Source: Arsukibacterium sp. MJ3 (GTDB lineage Bacteria > Pseudomonadota > Gammaproteobacteria > Enterobacterales > Alteromonadaceae). From it: a stretch of 64,000 nucleotides of DNA. The DNA is taken from contig NZ_LAHP01000020.1 of NCBI RefSeq assembly GCF_000987765.1, positions 1 through 64,000 on the forward strand. Direction: 5' to 3'. Made by a program: the position numbers and the translations under genes. Below the pieces are notes generated by a model. That model saw nothing but the letters and a program-made list of their open reading frames with translations. It was not told the DNA's origin and ran no database searches. Shown one piece after another: positions 25,869-35,007 of this stretch (the stretch's first letter is position 1; the number at the start of each line of letters is the position of its first letter).

Positions 25869-25897
25869 ATAAAACCGCGAAACGTGGCGCTCGTCAA
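25869..25897 (-). promoter_or_regulatory. trp operon promoter
   Basis: On the minus strand TTGACG (25897-25892) and TTTTAT (25874-25869) are 17 bases apart, a good sigma-70 promoter about 39 bases before the leader ATG. No clear TrpR operator palindrome overlaps the -10 box, so attenuation may be the main control. Confidence 0.7.
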
Positions 25898-25949
25898 GTG
25901 CTGTTTTGTTATAAACTAGAATTTAAAACGTTTAAGCGGCCAGATGGCT

Positions 25950-26141
25950 TTATTTTGCGACAGGCTTGGCGACAGAGTTTTGCAGCTCGGTTAGTTGTTG
26001 CCACATTTTTTCGCTCTCTTCGGTTAAATCGGCGAATAGTCGCATGTCACCATTGCGCTGGGCATGCATAGCTTGTTCAAGTTTGTTGTCGTACGCTTTA
26101 CGTAATTTTTTTACCGGATCGGGTTTTAAAAAGCTAAACAT
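25950..26141 (-). CDS. Small DUF6435-like protein
   Basis: 63 residues beginning MFSFLKPDPVKKLRKAYD, with a basic N-terminus and a helical, charged body (MHAQRNGDMRLFADLTEES). It resembles short proteins of unknown function found in Alteromonadales and annotated as DUF6435; this is from memory and moderately sure. It is likely a cytoplasmic helical protein. It points toward the trp promoter and ends about 50 bases before it, with no obvious terminator between, so read-through into trp is possible. Its ATG is divergent from rnm. Confidence 0.65.
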   Translation of the reverse strand: MFSFLKPDPVKKLRKAYDNKLEQAMHAQRNGDMRLFADLTEESEKMWQQLTELQNSVAKPVAK

Positions 26142-26258
26142 AATTATCTCTGCAAAGTGACATGATGCTCATATTACGCAATTAAGGTGCCGCCAGTTCA
26201 GTTTATTTTGCGTTAAGCAGGCGCTGTGCGACAATAGTGCGCTTATTTAGAGGTGCCA

Positions 26259-27119
26259 ATGAAATTTGATTTACACAGCCATACCCTATGTTCTGACGGG
26301 GTGTTATCGCCGGCAGAACTGGTTGCACGAGCAGTAGAACGTGGCGTAGATGCGCTGGCAATTACTGACCATGACACCGTGGCCGGCCTGGCTTTAGCGC
26401 AGCAAACAATTATTGACCAGCAATTGCCGCTAACGCTAATTAATGGCGTGGAAATCTCTTGTCGTTGGCTGGAGCTGGAAGTGCATATTGTTGGGCTAAA
26501 TATTAACCCGCAATGCCCGGAATTTTTAGCGCACTTAGCATCGCAGCGGCAACGCCGGCTGGAGCGAGCCGAAGAAATGGCGCGCCGCTTGGCGAAAAGC
26601 CACATTGCTGATGTATTGCCGGCAGTGTTAGCATTGGCTAATGGTGCAGCCTTAACCCGCACACATTTTGCCCGCCACCTGGTGAGTATCGGCAAAGCCA
26701 GCTCGATGAATAATGTCTTTAAAAAATATTTAGGTCGCGGCAAAATAGGTTATGTGCCGAGCAATTGGGTAGACATGGCGGATGCTGTGAAATGGATCCA
26801 TAATGCCGGCGGTGTTGCGGTATTGGCTCACCCATTAAAATATCAATTAACCACTAAATGGGTGAAGCGGCTGGCAGAGCAATTTGCCAGTGCCGGTGGC
26901 GATGCCATAGAAATTATTTCGCCGCAGCAAACGCCGGTGCAAAAACGTGAATTGTGGGCGTTGTGTCAGCTGCATGGCTTAACGGCCTCAGTTGGTTCTG
27001 ATTTTCATCAGCAAACCAGCTGGAATGATCTTGGAAAAAATCTATATTTAACTGACGACGTTACGCCGGTTTGGCATAACTGGGCGCTGGAGCCAGCACT
27101 TAACCACGCAGTGGGTTAA
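26259..27119 (+). CDS. rnm: 5'-3' exoribonuclease Rnm (PHP domain, YciV/TrpH)
   Basis: About 286 residues of the PHP metal-dependent phosphoesterase family. Metal ligands are visible: H-x-H in DLHSHTLCSDG at the N-terminus, ITDHDT, the Glu in NGVEISC, VLAHP and SVGSDFH near the C-terminus. E. coli YciV (RNase AM) trims 5' ends of 5S and other rRNA precursors and degrades pAp-type nucleotides. ATG 26259 is chosen over the upstream GTG because AGAGG is well spaced and the HSH motif is then at the usual place. The place next to the trp operon is conserved with E. coli. First gene of the rnm-yciO-scpAB-rluB cluster. Confidence 0.93.
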   Translation: MKFDLHSHTLCSDGVLSPAELVARAVERGVDALAITDHDTVAGLALAQQTIIDQQLPLTLINGVEISCRWLELEVHIVGLNINPQCPEFLAHLASQRQRRLERAEEMARRLAKSHIADVLPAVLALANGAALTRTHFARHLVSIGKASSMNNVFKKYLGRGKIGYVPSNWVDMADAVKWIHNAGGVAVLAHPLKYQLTTKWVKRLAEQFASAGGDAIEIISPQQTPVQKRELWALCQLHGLTASVGSDFHQQTSWNDLGKNLYLTDDVTPVWHNWALEPALNHAVG

Positions 27120-27158
27120 ATGCTGTTAATCTGCACACTAATGATAGAAGAATAAAAA

Positions 27159-27779
27159 ATGAGTCAATTTTTTCATATTCATCCCGAAAACCCGCAACAA
27201 CGGTTGTTAAAACAAGCGGTGCAAATTATTAAGCAGGGTGGCGTCGTGGTGTATCCCACAGACAGTGGTTATGCCTTGGGTTGCCACGTTGGTGATAAAA
27301 GCGCTATGGATCGGATCACTAAAATTCGCCAAATTAGTGGTGATCATCATTTTACGTTGATGTGTCGTGATTTATCGGAGTTATCGGTGTATGCCCGCGT
27401 GGAAAATAGTGCATTTCGGTTGATTAAAAATAATACCCCCGGCGCTTATACGTTTATTTTAAAAGGCACCAAAGAAGTGCCGCGGCGTTTACTTAACGAC
27501 AAAAAGAAAACCATTGGCCTGCGTATTCCGGAGCATAAAGTGGCATTAGCCTTGTTGCAGGAGCTAGCTGAGCCGCTATTGTCTACCAGTTTAATTTTGC
27601 CGGGGCAGCAGTTTGCCGAAGCTGATCCGGATGATATGCGCTCGCAGTTGGAGCGCCAGGTTGATTTAATTATGCATGCCGGCGTTATTGGCGAAGCACC
27701 AACGACGGTGGTCGATTTGTCCGAAGACGGCGCCGTGGTGCTGCGGCAAGGCCGCGGCGATGCAACGCCATTTCTGTAA
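27159..27779 (+). CDS. yciO: YciO family (Sua5/TsaC-like) protein
   Basis: 206 residues of the YrdC/Sua5 fold. The N-terminal IIKQGGVVVYPTDSGYALGC binds the nucleotide as in threonylcarbamoyl-AMP synthases, and TIGLRIPEH and VLRQGRGD are typical of the YciO branch. YciO makes or turns over threonylcarbamoyl-AMP only weakly compared with TsaC, and its precise role is unsettled. It lies 39 bases after rnm and 6 bases before scpA, so it is part of the operon. Confidence 0.92.
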   Translation: MSQFFHIHPENPQQRLLKQAVQIIKQGGVVVYPTDSGYALGCHVGDKSAMDRITKIRQISGDHHFTLMCRDLSELSVYARVENSAFRLIKNNTPGAYTFILKGTKEVPRRLLNDKKKTIGLRIPEHKVALALLQELAEPLLSTSLILPGQQFAEADPDDMRSQLERQVDLIMHAGVIGEAPTTVVDLSEDGAVVLRQGRGDATPFL

Positions 27780-27785
27780 CACCTA

Positions 27786-28607
27786 ATGAGTAAATCGTTG
27801 GCTAATTTAACCGTGCAGCAGCTATTGCCGCTGGCGTTTGTGCGCGGCGAGGCAGTGCATAAGCGGCCGGACGATTTGTATATTCCGCCGGATGCCTTAG
27901 AAGTAATGCTGGATGCTTTTGAGGGGCCGCTCGACTTTTTATTGTATTTAATCCGTAAACATAAGTTTGATATTGTCGATTTACCGGTCAATGACATTAC
28001 CTTGCAATATATGGAATATATTGAATTAATGCAGGGTTTAAATTTCGAACTGGCAGCCGAGTATCTGGTGATGGCAGCGATGCTGGCCGAGATAAAATCG
28101 CGTTTGTTACTGCCACGCCATAGCCAGGCGGAAGACGATGAAGATGATCCACGAGCTGAACTTATTCGGCGTTTGCAGGAATACGAAGTGTATAAGCAAG
28201 CCGCTACTGAACTAGACAGCTTGCCGCGTGACGAGCGCGATTATTTCGGTGCACGGGCAAGACTGGCTGATAATTTTAACCCTTTAGTGATCTTACCCGA
28301 TGTGCAATTAACCGAACTGGTGCTGGCCTTGCAAAGCATTATGCGACGCGCTAAAGATTTTCAGCATCATCATATTAAACGTGAGCATTTATCTACCCGT
28401 GAGCGAATGAGCCGAATTTTAGCGCTACTGCAACAGCATCACGGTTATCTGGCCTTTGCCGATTGTTTTGAGTTAACGGAAGGCCGCGAGGGCGTAGTAG
28501 TGAGTTTTCTGGCAATACTGGAACTGACCAAAGAAAAACTGGTAGAAATTATTCAGGTTGAAGTATGTGGTCAAATTCATGTCAAAGTAGCCAGAGATAA
28601 TCGCTAA
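27786..28607 (+). CDS. scpA: Segregation and condensation protein A
   Basis: Kleisin subunit that bridges the SMC ATPase dimer and recruits ScpB for chromosome condensation. 273 residues; the kleisin N-terminal pattern FEGPLDFLLYLIRKHKFDI and YLVMAAMLAEIKSRLLLP is clear, with the winged-helix end LAILELTKEKLVEI. Its stop overlaps the scpB ATG by one base (TAATG). Confidence 0.95.
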   Translation: MSKSLANLTVQQLLPLAFVRGEAVHKRPDDLYIPPDALEVMLDAFEGPLDFLLYLIRKHKFDIVDLPVNDITLQYMEYIELMQGLNFELAAEYLVMAAMLAEIKSRLLLPRHSQAEDDEDDPRAELIRRLQEYEVYKQAATELDSLPRDERDYFGARARLADNFNPLVILPDVQLTELVLALQSIMRRAKDFQHHHIKREHLSTRERMSRILALLQQHHGYLAFADCFELTEGREGVVVSFLAILELTKEKLVEIIQVEVCGQIHVKVARDNR

Positions 28608-29191
28608 TGATTCAAAAAATTAATGATATTCAACTGTTACAGCTTATTGAAGCGGCTATTTTTGCCAGTGAGCAACCACTGAGTATAGCTGAGCTACAAG
28701 CAACAGTACTGCAACGTTTTAGTGTTAGCAATGGCCGGATTGATGTTACAATTCGCCAATTGCAACAGGATTACAGTGCCCGCGGCATTCAATTACAGCA
28801 AACGGCTTCCGGCTATCGCTTTCAAACCCGACCTGAGCTTAGTGATGATTTAGCCCAATTGTGGCCTGAGCGCACCGCCCGCTATTCCCGTGCGGTGCTG
28901 GAAACCTTGGCCCTTATTGCCTATAAACAGCCGTTAACCCGCGGTGAAATTGAAGCGGTACGAGGGGTTGCCGTTGGCAGCCAGATCATGCGCAGCTTAC
29001 TCGACCGCGGTTGGATTAAAGTGGTTGGCCACAAAGAAGTTCCGGGGCGGCCGGGGTTATATGCTACTACCGCCTTATTTTTAGATTATTTTGGCTTAAA
29101 AAGCCTCAGCGATTTGCCGTCATTGCCGGAATTTACCGAGTTAACGGCCGATCTTCTTCCCACCGTCGAGATGACAGGAGAGTTACACTAA
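28607..29191 (+). CDS. scpB: Segregation and condensation protein B
   Basis: Winged-helix dimer that binds the ScpA kleisin. 194 residues; [18 protein letters not shown] at the start and [22 protein letters not shown] followed by VRGV in the second winged helix are diagnostic, as is [18 protein letters not shown]. It overlaps both scpA and rluB by one base. Confidence 0.95.
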   Translation: MIQKINDIQLLQLIEAAIFASEQPLSIAELQATVLQRFSVSNGRIDVTIRQLQQDYSARGIQLQQTASGYRFQTRPELSDDLAQLWPERTARYSRAVLETLALIAYKQPLTRGEIEAVRGVAVGSQIMRSLLDRGWIKVVGHKEVPGRPGLYATTALFLDYFGLKSLSDLPSLPEFTELTADLLPTVEMTGELH

Positions 29192-30171
29192 TGAGTGATA
29201 AAATTATCAGCGAAAAGCTGCATAAAGTATTAGCCCGCGCCGGCGTAGGTTCACGCCGGGAAATGGAAGACTGGATCAGTAAAGGTCGGGTTACTGTAGA
29301 CGGTAAACCGGCAGGCTTAGGCGACAGAGTTAGTAGCGCGCAGGCGGTGCGGGTTGACGGCCATCCGGTACATATTGTTAGTGAAGATCAGCAAATTTGC
29401 CGGGTACTGGCTTACCATAAGCCAGAAGGTGAAATTTGTTCGCGCACCGATCCAGAAGGCCGGCCAACAGTATTTTCGCGCTTGCCAAACATTAAAGGTG
29501 CACGCTGGATAGCCATTGGCCGCTTAGATATTAATACCTCCGGTTTATTGTTATTTACCACCGACGGTGAATTAGCTAACCGTTTAATGCACCCTAAATT
29601 TGAAGTAGAGCGTGAATATGCGGTGCGGGTGTTTGGTGATATTAACGACGCCATGATCCAACGCCTGCGAACCGGGGTGGAACTGGAAGATGGCAAAGCG
29701 AATTTTAAGAAAATTAAAGCGCTGCCAGGCGAGGGGATTAATCGCTGGTTTCATGTGGTGCTAACCGAAGGCCGTAACCGTGAAGTAAGACGGATGTGGG
29801 AGTCGCAAGGTGCGGTGGTTAGCCGTTTAATCCGGGTGCGTTATGGCGATTTACTGCTGCCAAAACATATTCCGGCCGGCGGCTATGCCGAGTACCCGCT
29901 GGATGAAGTAAACTACCTGCGCAAGCTGGTGCATTTAGGCGAAGAGCTGCAAACGCTGGTTAAAAGTGAAGACAGAACGGAGCGTCGCCGCCGCTTGGCC
30001 AGTATGAAACGGGCTGTGCGTAAGCATCAGATAGCCGAAAAAACCCCGGCTAAAAAAGCTGAGCCAAAACCTAAACCGGCTGCCAAGCCGCAACGCGCAC
30101 CGGCCAGTAAGGGTAAATCAACCCAGCGCCAGCCCACTGGTAAAAAACCAACCCGACAAGGGCAAAGCTGA
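29191..30171 (+). CDS. rluB: 23S rRNA pseudouridine synthase RluB
   Basis: Makes pseudouridine 2605 of 23S rRNA. The S4 RNA-binding domain (about residues 8-70) is followed by the RsuA/RluB catalytic domain with the catalytic Asp in [15 protein letters not shown] (about 113) and the family segment [15 protein letters not shown]. At 326 residues it is longer than E. coli RluB (291) because of a low-complexity Lys/Pro/Ala-rich tail (about 275-326), which probably binds rRNA. Last gene of the cluster; a terminator lies 25 bases downstream. Confidence 0.94.
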   Translation: MSDKIISEKLHKVLARAGVGSRREMEDWISKGRVTVDGKPAGLGDRVSSAQAVRVDGHPVHIVSEDQQICRVLAYHKPEGEICSRTDPEGRPTVFSRLPNIKGARWIAIGRLDINTSGLLLFTTDGELANRLMHPKFEVEREYAVRVFGDINDAMIQRLRTGVELEDGKANFKKIKALPGEGINRWFHVVLTEGRNREVRRMWESQGAVVSRLIRVRYGDLLLPKHIPAGGYAEYPLDEVNYLRKLVHLGEELQTLVKSEDRTERRRRLASMKRAVRKHQIAEKTPAKKAEPKPKPAAKPQRAPASKGKSTQRQPTGKKPTRQGQS

Positions 30172-30195
30172 TAGTTCACAAAAGTTTCAATTAAC

Positions 30196-30220
30196 AAAAA
30201 GGCGCTGTGGCGCCTTTTTT
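30196..30220 (+). terminator. Terminator after rluB
   Basis: AAAAAGGCGC, loop TGTG, GCGCC then six T: a short, strong intrinsic terminator closing the rnm-rluB operon. Confidence 0.9.
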
Positions 30221-30373
30221 GTTTAGTCATATTGTTAAGTTGCTGACTAAGCCTAATGTTGAAAGCAAGCTGATACGAAACACCCTAATTACACTAATTG
30301 TTAACGTTTAATTACAATAAATTTGTTGGATTAGGCTACAGTAGGTTTACTGTTGAGCAAAATGGAGTTAGCA

Positions 30374-31474
30374 ATGACAATTAAGGGGTTTACCATCGCT
30401 TGTGGGCTTTGCTTAAGCGTGTTGTTTGTGACCGCCTGTGGTGGCAGTAGCAGTAGCAACCCACCAGTGCAGGAGCAACCGCCAGCACCGGCACCGCCGC
30501 CGGTTAGTCTTAGTTTTCAAGGGCTGGATGGTTTAATTATCAATAAGCTGTATCAGCATAGCGGCGTGTTAGTCGCGGCCAGTGATGCGGGGGTTTATTG
30601 GCAAACGAATGAAAATAACTGGCACGCGGCCGGACTTACTGATTTTGACATTATGGCCATGGCGTTGCTAACCGAGCAACACTGGCTGGCATCAAGTACT
30701 CAACTTGCTCCGGACGGGTATCCTCGTTACCTGCTGTTTGAAAGTTTTAATGCGGGCAGTGACTGGCATGAGGTGAACTACCAGTTTGGCCAAGCGGGTG
30801 AGAACGAAGCCATTTATGCCCTGTTGTTTGACGAGGTAGCACACATTATTTATGCCACCGGAGTTAGTGTGTTAGCCAGCTCAACCGATATGGGACAAAG
30901 CTGGAAAGTAAGCCACGGCGATTTCGGTGGCTTTGGCATGCCCAAAAGCGCGTTAACTCAGTCGGCTGATCGCCAAACCCTTTGGTATGGCGGCCAGGGT
31001 GCTATTGAAAATGGAATGTTATATCAGTATGACTTAAATAGTGGTCAGGCGGTGCTGTTCAGCGATTTATTCCCTAATCCCAGCTCTATTAAAGCTATTC
31101 GTTATGCGCCTGATGATCCGCAAACGGTGTATGTCAGCTCCGAAGGAGGCATTGTTCGCAGCAACGACCATGGCCAGAGTTGGCAAACTATTTTAGGCGA
31201 TGTCGATTTCCGTTTTTATTTCGATGTGGTGATTGACCCGGTAACACCCGAGCGCATTTTTACCGCCGGTTGGGCGAAAAATTTTACTGAGCCACAACCG
31301 TTAATTATTGAATGGACAGATAACGGTGGGCAGAGCTGGCAGCAATACCAGTACCCGGGTGGCAGTAATTTTTTTGGTGGCGTGCGAAGCATGATTTTAG
31401 TAGCTGAAGGGACACAACAGGTGGTGTATTTTGGCTTGTATAAAGGCGGCATTATGCGCATGCCGCTGCCCTAA
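30374..31474 (+). CDS. Outer-surface or periplasmic lipoprotein with BNR/Asp-box beta-propeller
   Basis: About 366 residues from the ATG at 30374 (GGAG just upstream). The signal peptide ends in a lipobox VTAC, so Cys 20 is lipidated, followed by a Ser/Pro-rich linker. The rest is a sialidase-fold beta-propeller with several Asp-box repeats: STDMGQSW, SNDHGQSW and TDNGGQSW. Such domains (VPS10/YCF48/BNR type) are found in photosystem-assembly factors, glycosidases and adhesion proteins; no catalytic Arg triad was found, so an enzymatic role is not implied. Monocistronic. Confidence 0.75.
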   Translation: MTIKGFTIACGLCLSVLFVTACGGSSSSNPPVQEQPPAPAPPPVSLSFQGLDGLIINKLYQHSGVLVAASDAGVYWQTNENNWHAAGLTDFDIMAMALLTEQHWLASSTQLAPDGYPRYLLFESFNAGSDWHEVNYQFGQAGENEAIYALLFDEVAHIIYATGVSVLASSTDMGQSWKVSHGDFGGFGMPKSALTQSADRQTLWYGGQGAIENGMLYQYDLNSGQAVLFSDLFPNPSSIKAIRYAPDDPQTVYVSSEGGIVRSNDHGQSWQTILGDVDFRFYFDVVIDPVTPERIFTAGWAKNFTEPQPLIIEWTDNGGQSWQQYQYPGGSNFFGGVRSMILVAEGTQQVVYFGLYKGGIMRMPLP

Positions 31475-31490
31475 TATTTAAAGTAGTTAG

Positions 31491-32510
31491 TTAGCTGTTG
31501 CTATAGCCATTGGGGTTTTGGCGTTGCCAGCGCCAACTGTCTCGTACCATGTCGTCCAGGGTTTTTTCTGCTTGCCAGCGCAGTAAGTTAAAGGCCTTAT
31601 CAGGCTGAGCGTAACAGCTGGCAATATCACCGGCGCGGCGCGGTGCAATGTTATACGGTACTGCTACGTTATTCACTTTACTAAAGGCCTTAACCATATC
31701 CAGTACACTATAGCCGGTGCCGGTGCCGAGGTTAATGGCTTCAATACCCTGATGCTTGCTCAGGTATTGCAAGGCTTTTAAATGGCCAGCGGCTAAGTCA
31801 ACTACATGAATATAATCGCGCACGCCGGTGCCGTCATGGGTGGCATAGTCGTTACCAAATATACTAAGCGAGGCACGTTTACCCACGGCCACTTGTGCGA
31901 TAAATGGCATTAAGTTATTGGGCATGCCGTTTGGGTCTTCACCAATCTGGCCACTGCTGTCAGCACCCACCGGGTTAAAATAGCGCAGCACACTAATACT
32001 CCAGTCTGGTTCAGCTTGCACTAAATCCTCCAGAATATGCTCAATCATCAACTTACTTTGACCATAAGGATTAGTGGCAGAGCGGGCAGCAGTTTCCGCT
32101 ATAGGCACGGTTTTCGCATCACCATACACCGTAGCCGAAGAGCTAAACACTAACTTTTTAACCTTATGCTCCCGCATTACCCGGCATAGGGTTACGGTGC
32201 CAGCAACATTATTGTCGTAATAATGCAGTGGCATTTTGGTCGATTCTCCCACAGCTTTTAGCCCGGCAAAATGCACCACGGCGTTAATCGGATACTGCCG
32301 AAATACCGTTTGCAAAGCCGCTTCGTCGCGAATATCGCCACTGATGCTAATTACTTTAGCCCCGGCCAGCTGCTCAACCCGCTGCAATGCCGTGGTGGAA
32401 GAATTACTGTAGTTATCGAAGCTGATAACCTTGTAGCCAGCCCGCAGTAAGGCAAGGGCGGTGTGGCTACCGATATAGCCGGCGCCGCCGGTAAGCAGAA
32501 TGTATGCCAT
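31491..32510 (-). CDS. galE: UDP-glucose 4-epimerase
   Basis: NAD-dependent epimerase that interconverts UDP-glucose and UDP-galactose for surface polysaccharide or galactose use. 339 residues, short-chain dehydrogenase fold: NAD motif GGAGYIGSH, catalytic Ser in FSSSATVYGD and YGQSK with the catalytic Tyr and Lys, then VLRYFNPVGAD. Normal length. It lies 16 bases after the YciI-family gene on the same strand and is not next to other gal genes. Confidence 0.95.
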   Translation of the reverse strand: MAYILLTGGAGYIGSHTALALLRAGYKVISFDNYSNSSTTALQRVEQLAGAKVISISGDIRDEAALQTVFRQYPINAVVHFAGLKAVGESTKMPLHYYDNNVAGTVTLCRVMREHKVKKLVFSSSATVYGDAKTVPIAETAARSATNPYGQSKLMIEHILEDLVQAEPDWSISVLRYFNPVGADSSGQIGEDPNGMPNNLMPFIAQVAVGKRASLSIFGNDYATHDGTGVRDYIHVVDLAAGHLKALQYLSKHQGIEAINLGTGTGYSVLDMVKAFSKVNNVAVPYNIAPRRAGDIASCYAQPDKAFNLLRWQAEKTLDDMVRDSWRWQRQNPNGYSNS

Positions 32511-32526
32511 GACAATCCTAACTAAT

Positions 32527-32838
32527 TTAAGGTAATACTTTTTTAAAGGGCTTTACGGTGGACTGCACATAAACACCTGCCGCTAAAAAAGGGTCACTGT
32601 CGGCCCAGCTTTTGGCATCGGCTAACGAGGTGAATTCAGCCACCACTAACGAGCCAGTAAAACCGGCACCACCAGGCTCGTTACTGTCGATTGCCGGTAA
32701 CGGCCCGGCCAATAATAAGCGACCCGCGTCATTTAAGGTGTGTAAACGTTCAAGATGCGCCGGGCGGGTTGCCAGCCGGTTTTCCAGACTATTGGCCGCA
32801 TCTTCAGAGTAAATCATATAGAACATGGTAAAACTCAC
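32527..32838 (-). CDS. YciI family protein
   Basis: 103 residues of the ferredoxin-like YciI/DGPF-type fold: [26 protein letters not shown] start with [19 protein letters not shown] and [12 protein letters not shown]. Relatives are small dimeric proteins, some of them hydrolases or dehalogenase-like, with no firm role in bacteria. Probably co-transcribed with galE. Confidence 0.85.
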   Translation of the reverse strand: MSFTMFYMIYSEDAANSLENRLATRPAHLERLHTLNDAGRLLLAGPLPAIDSNEPGGAGFTGSLVVAEFTSLADAKSWADSDPFLAAGVYVQSTVKPFKKVLP

Positions 32839-33012
32839 TTAGTGGTTTGTCGCTGCAAGATAGCAGATCTGCCCGGCAAAACCAATTAGCACAGCCTTTG
32901 TTGTGAAGTCGGGCTAGGATTTGCTGCAGCCTACTGTTAGCATGCGTTGCGAACATTATAAAAATAGCAAAAAAACTATTCTAATAAAAAAAATCAGGGA
33001 GTTTGCAATTCA

Positions 33013-34470
33013 ATGAAACGTGAACAATTTAGCTCCAGCCTGGGGTTTATTCTGGCGGCCGCCGGTTCGGCAGTCGGTATAGGTAACCTGGTGGCTTTTC
33101 CGGTAATGGCCAGTAAAAATGGTGGTGCCGCCTTTTTAATCATTTATGCCTTTTTTGTGTTTTTTGTCTGTCTGCCGGTAATGCTGGCCGAGATGAGCCT
33201 GGGCCGGCATACCCGGCAAAACCCATTAGGTGCTTACACTGAAATTGGCCAGAACCGTGCCTGGCGCACCGTGGGCTGGTTATCGGTTATTACCCCTTTT
33301 ATGATTGGGGTGTTTTACCTGGTTATCACTGTGTGGATTGCCGGTTACCTGGGTAAAGCCATCATGGGCCAGCTTGATCAGTTGGCCGATCCTAGCGGTT
33401 TTGGCGTGTTTATAAACAGCAACGAGTTGTTTGCCTATATGGCATTAGTTATTGGCCTGACCTTTTTAATTCTGCAAGGCGGGGTAAAAAGAGGGATAGA
33501 AAAAGCCACTACGGTGTTAATGCCGTTATTATTTGTTATGTTGATAGCGCTGGTAATCTATGTACTGACCCTAGAAAACGCTATGCTTGGCGTGAAGTTT
33601 TTCCTGGTGCCTGATTTTACTAAAATTACCGGCCAGGTATTAAATGGCGCCTTGGCTCAGGCATTTTTCTCCTTGTCACTGGCCATGGGTATTTTAATTA
33701 CTTACGGCTCTTACATTCAGAAAAACAATAACATTGTCTCGGCCGGGAAAATGGTGGCAGGGTTATCGTTGTTGGTCGCTTGTTGCTCGGGATTATTGAT
33801 TTTACCCGCAGCGTTTTCGTTTAACCCGGATATTGAAATCAGTGAGTTATCGGAATCGAGTATCGGTATGATTTTTATGTTTTTACCGAAAATATTTTTA
33901 GCGCTGCAAACCGACATTGGTTATTTTGGCGCTTCTTTTATTGCCTCTTTTTTCTTCTTGTTGGTGTTTTTTGCGGCGATGACCTCCTTGGTATCGATTA
34001 TTGAAGTACCTGTAGCCAGCATTATGGATGGCAAGGGCTTAAGCCGGCGCAAAGCGTTGTATTCACTGGGTAGTGCTATGGTGGTGTTGGCGATTATCAG
34101 CGCGCTGTCGTTTGGCCGGGTTGATATGCTAAGCGGTATTACCAGCTATGGTGCAGATGCAACAGGGCAGCCTATTGTTAAATCCTTTTTTGATTTAATT
34201 TATGACATGTTTTATGAAACGATACTGCCGTTAAATGGCTTATTATTGTGTATATTCGTGATTTATCGCTGGAAAAAGCAAAATCTGGACGCGGAAATGA
34301 GCCAGGGCAATGCCAGCTTTGCCGGTTCATTAATGCAAAAGTATGTGAATTTTTCACTGGGTACGTTTATTCCGGCTATTCTGGCGATTATCTTTGTGAA
34401 TACGGTATCGACCATTTATTTTGGGCATAACTTATTGACCCTGTTATTCGAGCGTATTGGCTTTAACTAA
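33013..34470 (+). CDS. Sodium-dependent transporter, NSS/SNF family
   Basis: 485 residues with about 11-12 membrane helices and the LeuT fold. Helix 1 carries the sodium and substrate site (AAAGSAVGIGNLVAFP with the unwound GIGN region), followed by NGGAAFLIIYAF. Bacterial members import amino acids or related amines with Na+; the substrate cannot be told from sequence. A strong terminator follows. AGGGAG precedes the ATG. Confidence 0.92.
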   Translation: MKREQFSSSLGFILAAAGSAVGIGNLVAFPVMASKNGGAAFLIIYAFFVFFVCLPVMLAEMSLGRHTRQNPLGAYTEIGQNRAWRTVGWLSVITPFMIGVFYLVITVWIAGYLGKAIMGQLDQLADPSGFGVFINSNELFAYMALVIGLTFLILQGGVKRGIEKATTVLMPLLFVMLIALVIYVLTLENAMLGVKFFLVPDFTKITGQVLNGALAQAFFSLSLAMGILITYGSYIQKNNNIVSAGKMVAGLSLLVACCSGLLILPAAFSFNPDIEISELSESSIGMIFMFLPKIFLALQTDIGYFGASFIASFFFLLVFFAAMTSLVSIIEVPVASIMDGKGLSRRKALYSLGSAMVVLAIISALSFGRVDMLSGITSYGADATGQPIVKSFFDLIYDMFYETILPLNGLLLCIFVIYRWKKQNLDAEMSQGNASFAGSLMQKYVNFSLGTFIPAILAIIFVNTVSTIYFGHNLLTLLFERIGFN

Positions 34471-34494
34471 CCGCTTCGATAACGTGCTTAAAGC

Positions 34495-34527
34495 AAAAAG
34501 AGAACCCATTTTGGGGTTCTCTTTTTT
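34495..34527. terminator. Bidirectional intrinsic terminator
   Basis: AAAAAGAGAACCC and GGGTTCTCTTTTT form a 13-base stem with a short loop and T-runs on both strands. It separates the convergent NSS transporter and small membrane protein genes. Confidence 0.9.
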
Positions 34528-34546
34528 GGCTAGAGTAGTAGGGCGC

Positions 34547-34870
34547 TTAATCGTTAGCCTGGTCGCTACTTTTTTGGGTAAATAACTGACGGCGCACTGC
34601 TGCAAACTCGCTTTGACACAACGCGTAAGTAATAGGCCGGGTAACCAACGGATAGGCCATCACCAGTAATAGTACATAGCCAGCAATAGCCCAGCCATCG
34701 GCCCGGGCCACCAGAATAAACAAGCCAAACAAAATAATTAATTTTAGCGTGTTTAACCCTACTTTAGTTGGGGTGGGTAGCTTATCTGCTGCAGTGCGTA
34801 CTACCTGCATCCGCTGAGAAAAGTTAAGGCCCTGAAGCTCGGGAATTTTCTGGCTGTTAAAGTACAACAT
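34547..34870 (-). CDS. Small two-helix membrane protein (possibly DUF6170)
   Basis: 107 residues. The soluble N-terminus (MLYFNSQKIPELQGLNFSQRM) is followed by two membrane helices (about 40-57 and 62-80) and a charged tail. It resembles short Alteromonadales proteins of unknown function that I recall as DUF6170, but this is not certain. No catalytic residues or partner genes are apparent. Confidence 0.65.
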   Translation of the reverse strand: MLYFNSQKIPELQGLNFSQRMQVVRTAADKLPTPTKVGLNTLKLIILFGLFILVARADGWAIAGYVLLLVMAYPLVTRPITYALCQSEFAAVRRQLFTQKSSDQAND

Positions 34871-35007
34871 TTACTAAGTCCTTTCTGGTAATAAAACCGC
34901 ATATAAAAATATGGCTATTATACCCAGTATTTACAGCTATTACCTGTTAAGCGATCAGCGTTTTTAGCAGTTATCCTTTATAAAAAGCTTTTTTATAAAA
35001 AGCTCCT

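Noticed and set aside
25900-25925. CTAG-containing sequence near the trp promoter as TrpR operator
   Set aside because: Only one half-site-like element is present, upstream of the -35 box and without a palindrome like the E. coli operator.
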